The notes under the pieces are model-generated. The model worked only from the letters and a program-made list of their open reading frames with translations. It searched no databases and was not told the DNA's origin. A program made the position numbers and the translations under genes. This document shows positions 24,641 through 35,271 of a stretch of DNA of 64,000 bases, piece by piece (position 1 is the first letter of the stretch; every line of letters starts with the position of its first letter). Origin of the DNA: Clavelina lepadiformis (Eukaryota; Chordata; Ascidiacea; Aplousobranchia; Clavelinidae); contig NC_135246.1 of assembly GCF_947623445.1 (NCBI RefSeq), positions 11,081,856 through 11,145,855 of the forward strand, in the 5' to 3' direction.

Positions 24641-25112
24641 AATGAATTCCTTTTTTCTGTTTTCTCCTTATATACTCCTTATTGACATTCTAGAATTTTC
24701 TCTAATCATCGAAATCAATTCGAGATACTCTCTTTATACAACAAGCCACGGTTTACTTCACACATCACCCGACTTGTCCAAGTTGTCCCTGGAAGCATTC
24801 AATGATGACGTTTCAACCAGTACTCCACGAGATAAAAACATTACGCCACCAGAAACTCCAAAAGCATTGAAGCCATACACCAGTATAACCCAGCAAGCGG
24901 CGTCTAGCTTTCACAGGCCGATAGCTAGAAAAAAAAATCATTTGAATATTTAGTCGACCAAATTGGCTAGTCCGTCTTTCTCTATTTTACGGAGTCCCTA
25001 AAAGTCCGTATGTTCTCCGTCTTTTACCTCCTCCCACTTCTAAGCTGTGTAGACTTGGTACCGGTAGCCTAACACTTATGGTACCATTACAAGTGGTAGC
25101 ACTAGGCTAGCC

Positions 25113-26250
25113 GGGATCACGTGAATTAACCGTGAACAAATTAACCGGCGACAATTGGTCGTGATCAACTGACCTGCAACAAATTGGCCGGCGACCCAAA
25201 TCAACCGCTATGCATTTTAACCGTACAATTGTATAAAATAGGTAGTCGTTCAGTGTGCATGGTGGATGGTGTTTGACTATCATGACCTCACAGTAAGTGG
25301 TTGCTTTTTTCATTTAAATCAAAATGTCAGGAAGCACATGCAGCAAATCGGACTTCAAAGAAGGTATCAAAATGATCCAGAATTTGCACTACTGCTGCGT
25401 CACATACCGGCTTTGGCATTTGTTCCAATACAGCATCTAATTGAGGCTTTTGAAACATTAGAGGAAGTTGTGCCTGATGAAATGCTTCCGCTTCTCGACT
25501 ACTTTGAGCGTACTTACATCGGGCGTCGCTTTCGGACTCGACGACGAGACCCGCCATATTCACATGACTTCTGGAACGTCTATGTTCGGGTGTTAAATGG
25601 CGACGCCAGAACCAACAACAAAGTTGAAGGTCACCACAATCTAATAAACAAAATGTTATCAATGCAACACCCAACCATTTGGAAATTTATAGAAGCTTTG
25701 AGGAATTTGCAGAACACAAACAAAAACAAGATTGAGGCGCTCTGTGCCCAAGGGCCTCCTGCCAAAAGGAGAACATACAAGGATCTGGATGCGCGACTTA
25801 AAACCATCGTTGAAGATTTTGCAAACCGTAACATATTAGATTTTCTCAGAGGCATCGCCTACAACCTACGATTTGTGCAATAAACTTCCTTATTTGTCAA
25901 ATAACAGTTTGTGTAAATTTTAGTGCCCTTATTATGTAGTGTCATATGTGTTTTGCAGCGAAGTTGTTTAAATGTATTACTCGTATTTCCGGAAGTCTTT
26001 TTGTTTATTTAAATAAATGTTTTAATTTGTATTGAAATAAAAATAAATTTTGTTAAAAAAAGTAAATAAATACAAACAAATATCTACTTTAAATATAATA
26101 TACTACCATCAACTTAAACACAATAATTCAGCCCTTGCACGGTCAATTTACCTACCGGTCAATTTTGATTCCGGTCAGTTTACGTCACGGTCAGTTGTCC
26201 CCGGTTAGTTTGTTCGCGGTCAATCGCACACGGTTAATTGTCATGGAACC
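25113..26250 (+). mobile_element. Mutator-like element B, 5'-deleted, with 9-bp target duplication
   Basis: Perfect 9-bp repeats aggctagcc flank it (25104-25112 and 26251-26259). It begins gggatcacgtg and ends so that its reverse complement begins ggttccatgac, the same two ends as element A in the opposite orientation. Terminal arrays of gaccg/aaccg units are present on both sides. The plus strand carries the C-terminal part of a transposase; the N-terminal finger and part of the catalytic domain are missing. About 300 bp of its 3' end (roughly 25824-26130) match element A (22176-22470) inverted. Confidence 0.9.
25266..25883 (+). pseudogene. MULE transposase, C-terminal half
   Basis: About 205 residues are open. 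The start, SGCFFHLNQNVRKHMQQIGL, matches the GCxFH...Q...K...LGL block in the MULE transposase domain. Later NNKVEGHHNLINKMLS matches the NNxxEGxHxxLxxxL segment near the end of the domain, followed by a basic region. No start codon with upstream exon is evident and the DDE triad is incomplete, so it is not autonomous. Its TAA stop lies within AATAAA, as expected for a compact transposon gene. Confidence 0.82.
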
Positions 26251-26294
26251 AGGCTAGCCATTGCGCACCTGGGAACTGAGTTAGTGGGTCTGCA

Positions 26295-26456
26295 CCATAG
26301 ATATTTTATATAGTAAAACATTTTTATTTACGCGTCAGAGCATTTCTGGTCGCATATGTTAACAAAATGACGGACCCATACTGGTTTCAATTCTTAAAGC
26401 ACAAACCCAAGGTACAGTAGTTGGATATATTGTAGTTGTATATAAGATATCCTTGG
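26295..26456. mobile_element. 162-bp MITE of the THAP-transposon family
   Basis: The left end ccatagatattttatata and the inverted right end (tataagatatccttgg) match the ends of the larger element at 26590-28487. Direct repeats tctgca flank it (26289-26294 and 26457-26462). Its interior (26341-26413) is nearly the same as 28378-28449, near the right end of the larger element, so it is a deletion derivative. Confidence 0.8.
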
Positions 26457-26522
26457 TCTGCACACCCGAGATTTCGGCGAACCTAGCTGTAGAATACAAA
26501 CCAGATTCCTGCTTGCCTGGTT

Positions 26523-26566
26523 CATAGATATCTTATATATAACATATATATATAAGATATCTATGG
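26523..26566. repeat. Near-perfect palindrome made of two family ends
   Basis: About 44 bp read catagatatcttatatata, a short spacer, then its inverse ending ctatgg. The arms match the terminal sequence of the neighbouring elements, so this may be two ends left joined after excision, or a minimal derivative. Confidence 0.7.
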
Positions 26567-27154
26567 GCTGATTGCGTAGAGGGTACACACCATAGATATC
26601 GTATATATAATAACTAGATATCTAACTCCAGCCGAAAAGTGAAGCAAGCCTGCGATTACACATGCGCCCAAAAGCGTTGGGAGAGAGTGAGAGAAAGGCT
26701 AAAAGCCAAATGTGAATTGGAGTAGTTCTGTATAGGCCTAATTCTCTGGAAGTTTTTTGAAAGGCCGAGGTGTTTGCATTGCACTATCACTGACTGTTTT
26801 TTGTAAATATTTGTATTTTAGCTGTATCAATGAATAAGCTTGCCTATAGGCTAATTGCCTACCGGTACCGTGTAGGCCTAGCATAAGTCAATGGGGTAGC
26901 CCTTCAATCGAGTAAGAGTTGCATGATTCAAAGCAAATGATTGATATACTTATATTTTTTACAAAATCAGGTGTTAACTTGAAAGAAATAAATGTGAAAG
27001 ACACGAAATGAAATATGATGAAACCTAATACAAACCATATCTAATATATAGGCGTACCATACTTTTCAAACATACTCGATATGTCTAACGAAACGAAAAC
27101 TAACGAAATACAACTAACGTCTAACTAACGAAATTAATCATTATGAGTAATGAC

Positions 27155-27499
27155 TTAGACATTGCTAAATAAAACAAGTTTGTTTGATTGCTGCCGGTAA
27201 CCAATTTTGTGTTTTTGTATCACAGTTTTGGTGTAATGCTGGCCATAGGTCAAAAACCTGATCGTGAAAAATTCTTTAATAATTTTCTTTATTAATTGTA
27301 CAGAATGAAGATCTTCATATCCAATCTCAAAATCATCATCATGGTTTCTTAGCGATGGAAATAAATCATAGCTTATAACTTTTTCATAAATTGATTCACA
27401 CAGGTTTTGACTGAGATGATTCTTGATGGAAATTTTAGGATTTAGTGAATTAAATCCACAAACAGCAGCTCGAAAGAGCTTCTCTGCCTGTCTGACCAC
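27155..27499 (-). pseudogene. C-terminal tail of a THAP/P-type transposase
   Basis: The frame ends IRFLTYGQHYTK...KIGYRQQSNKLVLF, which resembles the common tail of THAP/P-type transposases (helical stretch, then RxKLNKLxLF). It lies downstream of the THAP gene in the same element and strand. The central catalytic part is missing, so this is a deletion remnant. Confidence 0.55.
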
Positions 27500-27589
27500 A
27501 GTTACAACACCTGCTGATGGGGTAATTAAGCCGCCTCGGTCTTTGACTTGAATTAATACTGATATGTAACTGATACTGATATGATAATA

Positions 27590-28160
27590 CTGATATGTAA
27601 CCGCTAGATTTCAGATTGTCAATAACTGCTTTTAGTGATTGTACCTTCTTGTCAGAACGTCGTATTTTTTGCCTTAAAATTTTAATTTTCTTGCGCAAGT
27701 GAGATTTTGTTGGTGTCAGTACTACCGATGCTGAGTAATTGTGTTCCTGTGCAACACAACTGGACGTAACTGCTTGCATGCTTTTTTTGTCTTCTGATGC
27801 CTTGCTTTTTTTCATTGAGCTAATAACAATGCTAGCCCTTTGTTTTCTTTTACGGGATAAATGTGGTGGGGCACAGAGATGGGATGGGAAACAAAAAACA
27901 GAAGGTACTGCATCGTTTTTTAGACATTGTCGTTCACGCTGATGATTGCGTTTATTTGCTCCTTCAAGAAAATCACTTGCCTTGAAATGATTTCCACAAA
28001 GTACACTGATTTTTGTTGGCTTAAATTTGTCTCTCTTCATTGCGACTATCCATTTTTTGCAAAGATCTTGGTTTGATAGCGGAAATGTATGGAATGATAT
28101 CTTATCAATATTTGTTTTTCCAGATCGATTAGTACAGTTATATGCTGAACAAGTAACCAT
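27590..28160 (-). CDS. THAP-domain protein of the transposon, N-terminal part
   Basis: The ATG at 28160 opens MVTCSAYNCTNRSGK. A C2CH THAP finger follows: CSAYNC, then HTFPLS, KKWIVAM, KPTKISVLCGNHF and DF, and further on AVPSVF, the variant of the AVPTIF signature that closes the domain. A basic linker and a short coiled coil (about residues 135-175) come next. THAP fingers bind short DNA sites; in P-type transposases they recognise the element ends. An upstream in-frame extension to 28214 exists, but the THAP domain begins at this Met. The frame ends without a catalytic domain, so it could at most act as a DNA-binding repressor of the family. Confidence 0.75.
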
Positions 28161-28804
28161 TATGAAACAAATATTTCTAAAATCAGATGAATAATTAGTA
28201 CTTACACTACACAAATTTTTGCAAATTGCCGGTAGCCTAGAAATCTAGGTCTAGCCTAGGTTCCACTATCTAGGCTATTTCAACGTTAAACACCCTTTAA
28301 ATACGCAATTGAGCTTTAGGAATATTGCTTAGCATCGTCTGCATCATATGTTCCATTCCACACATATGCGCAAGAGCGTTTCTGGTCGCATATGTTGACA
28401 AAATGGCGGACCCATACTGGCTTCACTTCTTAAAGCGCAAGCGCAAGGTAGTTAGATATCTAGTTATTATATATACGATATCTATGGTACACACAGAGAG
28501 AGAGAGGTAGAGGTAGACTATATTAACTATTTACTTCTAGGTTAGTTGATTACTTTAAAATTTGCCTTACAAACAAAACAAAATTGACCCACGTAACGCG
28601 CTGCAGATAATTTGCAAACTCTTACGGTAAGCATTTTACGTCGTATGCTTCGCTGACCACGTTTTGACGTAACCAGACGTCATATCAAGCAAGTCCAGTG
28701 CGTAGGATTGAAACTGCTATGAAATAAAATAGGCAACATATTTCCAGTATTTTTTCTTCATCGTGTAAAAGAATTCATATGCTACTAACCTGAGCAAAAT
28801 CGTG

Positions 28805-28906
28805 GGTCTATAATATAAAAATGCACAACCACAAGATGCCTTTTTATACTAGACCCCAGCTACTCAAATTGTGACGTCATCTGGTTGTGCACTTGTATAC
28901 TAGACC
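28805..28906. mobile_element. Inverted-repeat MITE-like element, copy 2
   Basis: The left end runs ggtctataat... to gcacaacca and the right end tggttgtgcac... to tagacc, forming an inverted repeat. The centre holds gtgacgtcat. The reverse complement matches 6121-6212. No clear target duplication was found. Confidence 0.7.
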
Positions 28907-29052
28907 TGAAATATTGACAGTGTGATGCCCAGAACGCTTGTAATTTGAAAAAGAATCAAAGTGGGTCAACAATTTCCATTGAATTACTATAGGCAATTGA
29001 AAAAATCTTGCCAATCAAAAAAATTGGTGGCTTTAACTCGGAAAGGGTCTAG

Positions 29053-29400
29053 CCAAGTGGTTCTTAACCTGGCCGCTACCGCCCCCTAGGGGGCGCTTTT
29101 GATTTTTAGAGGGGCGGAAATATTCAGGTGGCGCTATAGGGGGCGTTATATTCAGAAGGTGTAACGAATAACGATATTTACCTCACTGCAAATTTGCTTT
29201 AGTAGTTCTGCTAGATCAAGATCAATGTATACTCTTGCTTTGTATAGGCCAGTGGTGGTCAAACTGCGGCTCACCGGCATGTTTTTTGTGGCTCTTCTAG
29301 TCGAATCGTAAAATTCCAAAAAAATTGCAAGACTCTAGCCTATTTAATTATACATAGATTTCAATTTTATGCTGGAATTGTGAACCAGACTACAGAGTTT
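29053..29400. repeat. Two adjacent hAT-like terminal fragments
   Basis: At 29053 the run agtggttcttaacctgg resembles Charlie-type hAT ends and is followed by a GC-rich inverted block (ccgccccctagggggcgc). At 29246 the run cagtggtggtcaaactgcgg resembles the left end of the element at 46554. Neither has a located partner end. Confidence 0.4.
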
Positions 29401-29829
29401 GACATACCCGTACTTAAAGCTGCTTTTCTTGAGCTTCAGGTGCGTTATTTTGCATTTAGTGACTTGGACAAAACTTCTGTGCACTCAATTTTCAATTGAT
29501 TTAGAGGTTAAATAAGTCAAACTAAGCATATTACTGCGTAGTTGCATGGTTCTATTGTATTGAGCATTGATGCTATTTCTATTGTATCGTATCTGAGTAT
29601 CGCACTTGTTATTTTTGGTCGTTTGGTGCACCCAAGATCTTGCTGAAAATGGCCATACTCAGCAGTTCAGATTGGAAACAATTTTTGCACAACTTAAATC
29701 TTGGCGATGAATTTTCTTCATCTGAGCCTTTGTTAAGGAGTTTGTCTGGGTTCATTTTCTGGTTTATGCTTTTTTTTATCTGCTTTATTTGTGATCTTGC
29801 CCAGTTAGGAACTGTTCACCTAAACCACT

Positions 29830-30110
29830 GGACAGGAGCAAGCTTTTTTAGTGCCTTGATGCCTATCAGCCACAGGGGAAAGTGTGGCACCCGCTAAAGC
29901 ACAATCGGCAAGTGTCAATGTGCGCACCAATATTTTTATCTTCACCCCAATTTATAATAAACAAACAAAGCAAAGTAGGTTATTTGAGCGCCAAATAATA
30001 ATGAATAAAAAATTGAAGCTTCAGTGCACATTTTCATGCCAAAATTTACGTTTTTGCTTGGATAATTTTTTGTCGAAAACTGCTACAACCTACTTTCCAG
30101 TCCGTGGTAT
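29830..30110. repeat. Dispersed repeat, copy 2
   Basis: This is the second copy of the repeat at 4985-5205, in the same orientation, with an extra insert of about 40 bp after the shared ccaatttataataaa block. It contains no gene. Confidence 0.65.
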
Positions 30111-30124
30111 CGAAAAAGGGTAGT

Positions 30125-30361
30125 ATCCTTGTAAGCCCGACACTCTATCTGCCCCCGGTAGAGTCGACCCGGTAGCGAAGTGATTGGAGTACGGGGCTTA
30201 CAATAATGGTACCCTTGCTCGGTGATGCTGCTGTTGTAACTTGTAATGTCCTTGGGCAAAGCATTAACGACGCTTCCTACTGTTCTGTGGACCTGGGGAA
30301 AAGTTCTAAATTTGGGTAATACGATATACAGAACAATTAAAAACAACCGGAACTTGCACAA
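30125..30361 (+). repeat. SINE-like unit
   Basis: The stretch combines a GC-rich head (cggtagcgaagtgattgga) with a block close to the ccttgggcaa...ttaacgac motif seen in the bodies of several deuterostome tRNA-derived SINEs. The surroundings are AT-rich, so the composition stands out. A clear B box and a poly-A tail with target duplication were not found. Confidence 0.35.
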
Positions 30362-31429
30362 AGGCTTGAACCTGATGAGCGATAAACAGTTTCAAATTCA
30401 AGCAATACAGTAAAAAAAAATTGTGTGTATTAATTAAGGATGTGCCGCAAGAAAGTTAAATATCTTTTAGGTTGACACAAACGAATTGCGAATCTATTTT
30501 TGCTAGAACCAAGCGATAAAATTTAATCCAAAAGTTGCCCAATTTTGCTTGTAACATGACATAATTGCTAAACAATTCGTTTTGTTCCAAAAAAATGCTT
30601 AAAAAGCGATGAAAGGAAATGACCTTCATTGTAACTACTGTTGACTCTATTTTAGATTTGCCTGGAAACTACATCATCATTTTTACCAAAATCAGTAAAT
30701 TTGTAAGTTTTGTTGCATTCGGGCTTGCCATTGTTAGTATTCATATTTGCCTGAGTCTTCCACAAGGACAATATTCGACGAATCTATTTGGGTTTGGGTT
30801 CGTGTCGGCCCATCCCTAGTGTCATTTAGAAATTGCATAACGGCCAACTCAGTAATTGGGTTTGAGCGGTGAGGAATCATCGCCAAGTTTAGAGACAAAG
30901 ACTTTCTTCAACTGATACAAGGTTAAAAATTATTATGATACCATAGTCCATACCAGAACTGTTTGATGTTCAGTAAAACTTGCTTGTAATGGCAATTTGT
31001 TTACATTGGCACACTTTTTAGGGGCCGACAAAAATCTATGGTTCACATATATACATTTAGTTATTCTGTTTGTCTATAACAGCATTTGTGTCGTCTACAT
31101 TCTACAGCACAATATTCATTTTACATTTCTAGAGCATAATATCTGTGAATGATGATAGGAAGTGTGACATAACAATTGATTTTTTGTGATGTTCGTATTG
31201 AACTGGACACAAATGTTGTTGCAATCAGAGTTATATAGTGAAGTGCAAATTAAATTTTCAAAAGTAGACTTTTCCAGCATGCAGAAAAACTTTTTGTTTT
31301 TGAAATTAATTACAAATTCTGCAGCACTTTCCATATTATGAATATATATAATGTTTGAAAACATATTCACTTACAAGATGTCTCGCAGCTTAGCATTTAA
31401 TAAAAGAAAATATTTTGTCATAGTTCACA

Positions 31430-33257
31430 CAGTGGCGGATCTAGAAAATTCTTGACGAGACTCCCAGGCTGATTAAAAGTTGGGGATTTCCCGAACTAAA
31501 AATAACTATTATGTTGTGCAACCTTCATCGTACCTGGCGTGATTTAGTGACATATTTGTAACTTGAAACTTCAAGTTGAATTTCCATGGTAATTGAAGTT
31601 AATTACTATACTTGTATATTGCTAGAGCTAATATAGGTCCACTTAATATGAAAAAGGAGTAACAGGTTAGTGCATACTGACCGATTTTTTATACATCTTA
31701 ACCGGTTTCATGTCAGCGAAAAGCTATAACTAATTTGCCACATATTGTGATGATATGAAAGTATAGGTAATTAGTAATTACTATGTCACAATCGCACCAT
31801 AGTGGTTTTTGATGTCAATATGCTGAGGTACATAAGTGACAAACAACAGGTTTCGTTTTACCAAACTTAGCATGAAAGTATCATATATTTAGCCTAGGTT
31901 AAGCTATGTATTTATATTGGTCAAGTTCGCCGCTGTCTTTAGAGCTAGGATACAGCTTTACCTTAAGCTAACCATCTGCTCATCATACAAACCTTTGCGT
32001 ATTAATTTGCTGAAACTAGAAAATACTATTATGCGTCGAGCATTCTAAACACTATCATTTGCTTATTACCTACACTTGGCTCTAATATAAATTGCTTATA
32101 ACTGCACTTGTTCGCTTTTAAAGCTGACCGTAACACATGTCTATTTTATTGTGACGTCAAAATAAATCTCAATCGTTATAAAATGTTGCAAGTTTGCAAT
32201 CACTTTGTAGTTGCTTCAACTACAACACCATCAGTTGCTTCAATAGTTTTAAAATTTTCTCTGTTAAGTATGTTCATTTTATATTCTTGTTTCATATTTT
32301 GTGCACTTGTATTAACACTAACCTCCCACTTTAAATGAATAAAGTTACCGTAGACAGACCACACAGACCATTGTTTAAAATAGGCGATAAGGATTTTGAA
32401 GAAAGGATGTTTTAAAGTTGATTTTAGTTATTAGGTATTAAACTGAATCTAAATTAGATAAAATCTATGTTTTAACTTTCAATGAACCGATTAGAGTAAT
32501 ACCGGAAATTAAACAGTGGCATTCCTTATCAATTTATAAGAGCCTTGCATAACTTGAAATGTCTGTAAATGAAATGATTGCTGTTTTTTAAGTTATAATA
32601 TTTATTCTTCGAATAACCTGCAGTTACTAGAACCTTGCTTTTAAATGACATTTTTAAGTTAATGGTTTTAGCATACTAACATTCTCTTAGGCCTAGTTGG
32701 TGTGAAAAACTTTGTGCGTTGTTTTGTCAAGTCTTTATTTCAGTCGCATCTAATTCTAACATATGACAAGTCTGTTTTCATTTCATTGTTGCGCAAAGGC
32801 TATATTAAACGTTTGTGAAATGATGAGGTCGTATCGCTGTTCCAAATAATCATAGCTAGAAATTGGACAGATTGCACAGGAAAAGAACGAGCATATTCCC
32901 GTCGTTGCACAGTTTGGAACATGAGATTAATCAAAATAGGCACAAAATTAATCATAGACGTTGTAAACATGCCAATATTATTCCTTTGTTAAAGAGGGAT
33001 ATTCCTTTGTTTGTTGGTCGAAGTTGTGTTATTGTCTGGTTGATATCATGCCAATCGGTCAATTCAGGTTGAGATGACAAAACAATGAAGGTGTTTTTTT
33101 CGCATTTTAGGCTACACAGCTTGCCCTTTCTCATTTTAAAATTCTAAATATTTATCAATGGTAATAAGAGAGGGATAATAGCATGATACCAAAAACAGAT
33201 CAATTCCCTGAGAGGTGTTTTACAACACCAGAACACCCCCATCCAGATCCGCCTCTG
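31430..33257. mobile_element. 1.8-kb hAT-like non-autonomous element
   Basis: The ends cagtggcggatctag and, reverse-complemented, cagaggcggatctgg form a short imperfect inverted repeat. Direct repeats gttcaca flank it (31423-31429 and 33258-33264). CAG termini fit hAT; the duplication is 7 bp, or 8 with one mismatch. No transposase ORF is visible inside; the interior is AT-rich filler. Confidence 0.7.
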
Positions 33258-33647
33258 GTTCACAGTGAGTTGTCTGCAATAGCGATTCCAATAATGACAT
33301 ACTTTTGCTTTTTAATTCTCCTTGAGGCATAGACAATTTTACATCTCCTAATATTGCTGGTATTACTGATGAAGACAGAGTAGTTACCTAGCAAACCCAG
33401 AGTATTTGGACAAATTGTTTACGAACATAGCAAGACCTTATCCATAATTCTAACTTGGTAAAGTGTTATGCATCTAATTAATTGAGCTTATCTCCAATTT
33501 TTCAAATTTGCAATTTGTCTTCTTGATTTCTCTTTTCCAAACCAAGTGGTGCCTACTTTGACTTAACAAATACTTCAAAAATCAGTAATGTCTATGTCTT
33601 TTGCTAACAGCAACTATATAACCTGCTGAGTGAAAAAGTGATTGGTC

Positions 33648-35271
33648 ATGGCAAGCTCTGATGATGGGGATATTTTCGAGGAAGAAGGTGTGGAGGTTCC
33701 AAAAGCTCCCATCAAATCTGTGAACAAAGAGAACAAGGATGACAAACAAATGCTTAGTCAACTGAAGATCACAGTCAGTGATCCTGAGAAGAAAACCAAA
33801 CAGAGTGGTCTCAAAATGCAAGAAACCTTTGTTGTCTACTTGATCGAAAGTTCTCCGAAGACTGAAGATAGTACAATGATTGAAGAAGTCAGTTCACTCT
33901 GGCGCCGATACAGCGAGTTTGAGTTACTGCGAAATTATCTTGTTGTGACCTATCCTACTGTTATTGTTCCTCCTCTTCCTGAAAAAAGAGCTAATTTCAT
34001 TTGGACCAAGATCACTGCAACTGACACATTTGATGCAGATTTTTTGGAGAGGCGTCGTGGGGGACTTGAATCTTTCCTCCATAGAATAGCAGGTCATTCA
34101 AAACTTGGATGCGACAAACTTGTTAGTGATTTCATCACCAAAGAAGAGGGTTTTAGGGAAAAGGTTACTGCAACAGGATTCCAAGCAAAGTCAGATTCTT
34201 GGCTGAAAAAAGTGAATGCATCGCTACGAGTAAAGCAGCCAGATATAAGGTAAATATAAGTTTACTTATCAACAGAACTGTTTCTACATGTACAATAGAC
34301 AATTCATTTTTACCTTTCAACATTGTTTTCAGTCAGCATGAAATGCTAGTTTTACTAAGGCTGCTTTTACAGATTTGAGCAGCTGAAATGTTATGCCAAT
34401 CAGTTACATGAGGGAGCATCAGCTTTGCTTAAAGTACGTGCTAAACTTGCAGAGCGAGTATATGGAATTTACAAAATACATGGCAACTATGCTCGAGTGT
34501 TCAAGGAATGGGCTCTGACTGAAAATAGTGACCTTAAACTGGCTCTCCAGAAGGCAAGCAATGAAGTAGAGGTCTGGGCTAATTCAATTGACACTCTAAT
34601 CGATGAGGAAGATATCATCGCAGAACAACTGAAGGAGTATCTTTACTTTGCTGACTCTCTGAAGGTGTTATATAAGTTACCATTGTAATATGCCCATCCT
34701 TATGTAATAAAATATTTTTTGAAATATTTTTGAAGAAACACTCTTAATATTAACGTAATGTTTACTCTAAATCAACCACTATAATTGCTAGATTGTGATT
34801 AACTGATCATATTTGCTGAATGGTAAAACTGTTTGTGTAATTAAAAATGTTTAGACAGTTTGCAAGAAGCACGAAGCACAGCAATATGATGTGGAGTGGT
34901 ATGAAAACCAAGTGATGCTTACCATGACAGAAAAGAAGAAAGTCTTGACAGGAAACACAAAAGCGTTTTCACTCAGTGGAATGAAAGCTCGTCTACTTGG
35001 TGGTGACACTGCGGAGCAAACTGAGCAGAAGTTAGAACAACTGGACAAGAACATTCGCGATCTGGAAGATAAATTCGAATCCCACCGCTCTCAAGCAAGT
35101 GATTTTCTGGAGGAGGCACTACAGGAAGTTGAAATCTTTAAAAAGAGGAAAAGAATGGATCTCAGGGAAATTTTTATCAGTTACACAATCCTTCAGATTA
35201 AACTGCACCGTGAGGGATGTGCAAAATGGGGAAAGTTCAAGTCTTTATTTGATAACCTTCTAAAATCTTAA
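33648..35271 (+). CDS. SNX4: Sorting nexin 4 (PX-BAR)
   Basis: Exons 33648-34249, 34373-34664 and 34855-35271 join in frame to 436 residues; the human protein has about 450. Residues about 40-170 form the PX phosphoinositide-binding domain, with the signature SLWRRYSEFELLRNYL, VVPPLPEKR-like VPPLPEKRANF and LERRRGGLESFLHRIA. Residues about 205-436 are the BAR domain: LKVRAKLAERVYGIYKIHGNYARVFKEW, then long helices. SNX4 is a peripheral protein of early and recycling endosomes that sorts transferrin receptor away from lysosomes and contributes to autophagy. The start has several in-frame acidic residues after MASSDDGD as in relatives. A tttgctaacag acceptor 5' of the ATG (to 33610) may mark a 5' UTR intron or a trans-splice site. 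An AATAAA lies at 36272. Confidence 0.95.

Larger units (their letters stand above)
26590..28487 (-). mobile_element. THAP-encoding DNA transposon, internally deleted
   Basis: Identical 38-bp terminal inverted repeats occupy 26590-26627 and 28450-28487 (outer end ccatagatatcgtatata). Direct repeats tacaca adjoin both ends (26584-26589 and 28488-28493). The minus strand encodes a THAP DNA-binding domain followed, after a gap, by the tail of a THAP/P-type transposase. The perfect identity of the terminal repeats suggests a fairly recent insertion. The 6-bp duplication is shorter than the 7-8 bp usual for P elements. Confidence 0.85.
28500..33640. other. Gene-free region rich in repeats
   Basis: No supported host exon was found between the THAP element and SNX4. 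Listed separately are a MITE (28805-28906), hAT-like ends (29053, 29246), the second dispersed repeat copy (29830-30110), a SINE-like unit and the 1.8-kb element at 31430-33257. Open frames here lack splice sites and family matches. Confidence 0.6.

Noticed and set aside
24546..24953. Plus-strand frame opposite the capsid remnant, considered as a viral replication-gene tail
   Set aside because: No helicase or HUH motifs and the wrong layout for an ambisense densovirus; partly antisense to the VP frame.
27070..27140. Repeated ctaacgaaa motif considered as an origin or binding-site array
   Set aside because: Only a few degenerate copies inside the transposon; no further support.
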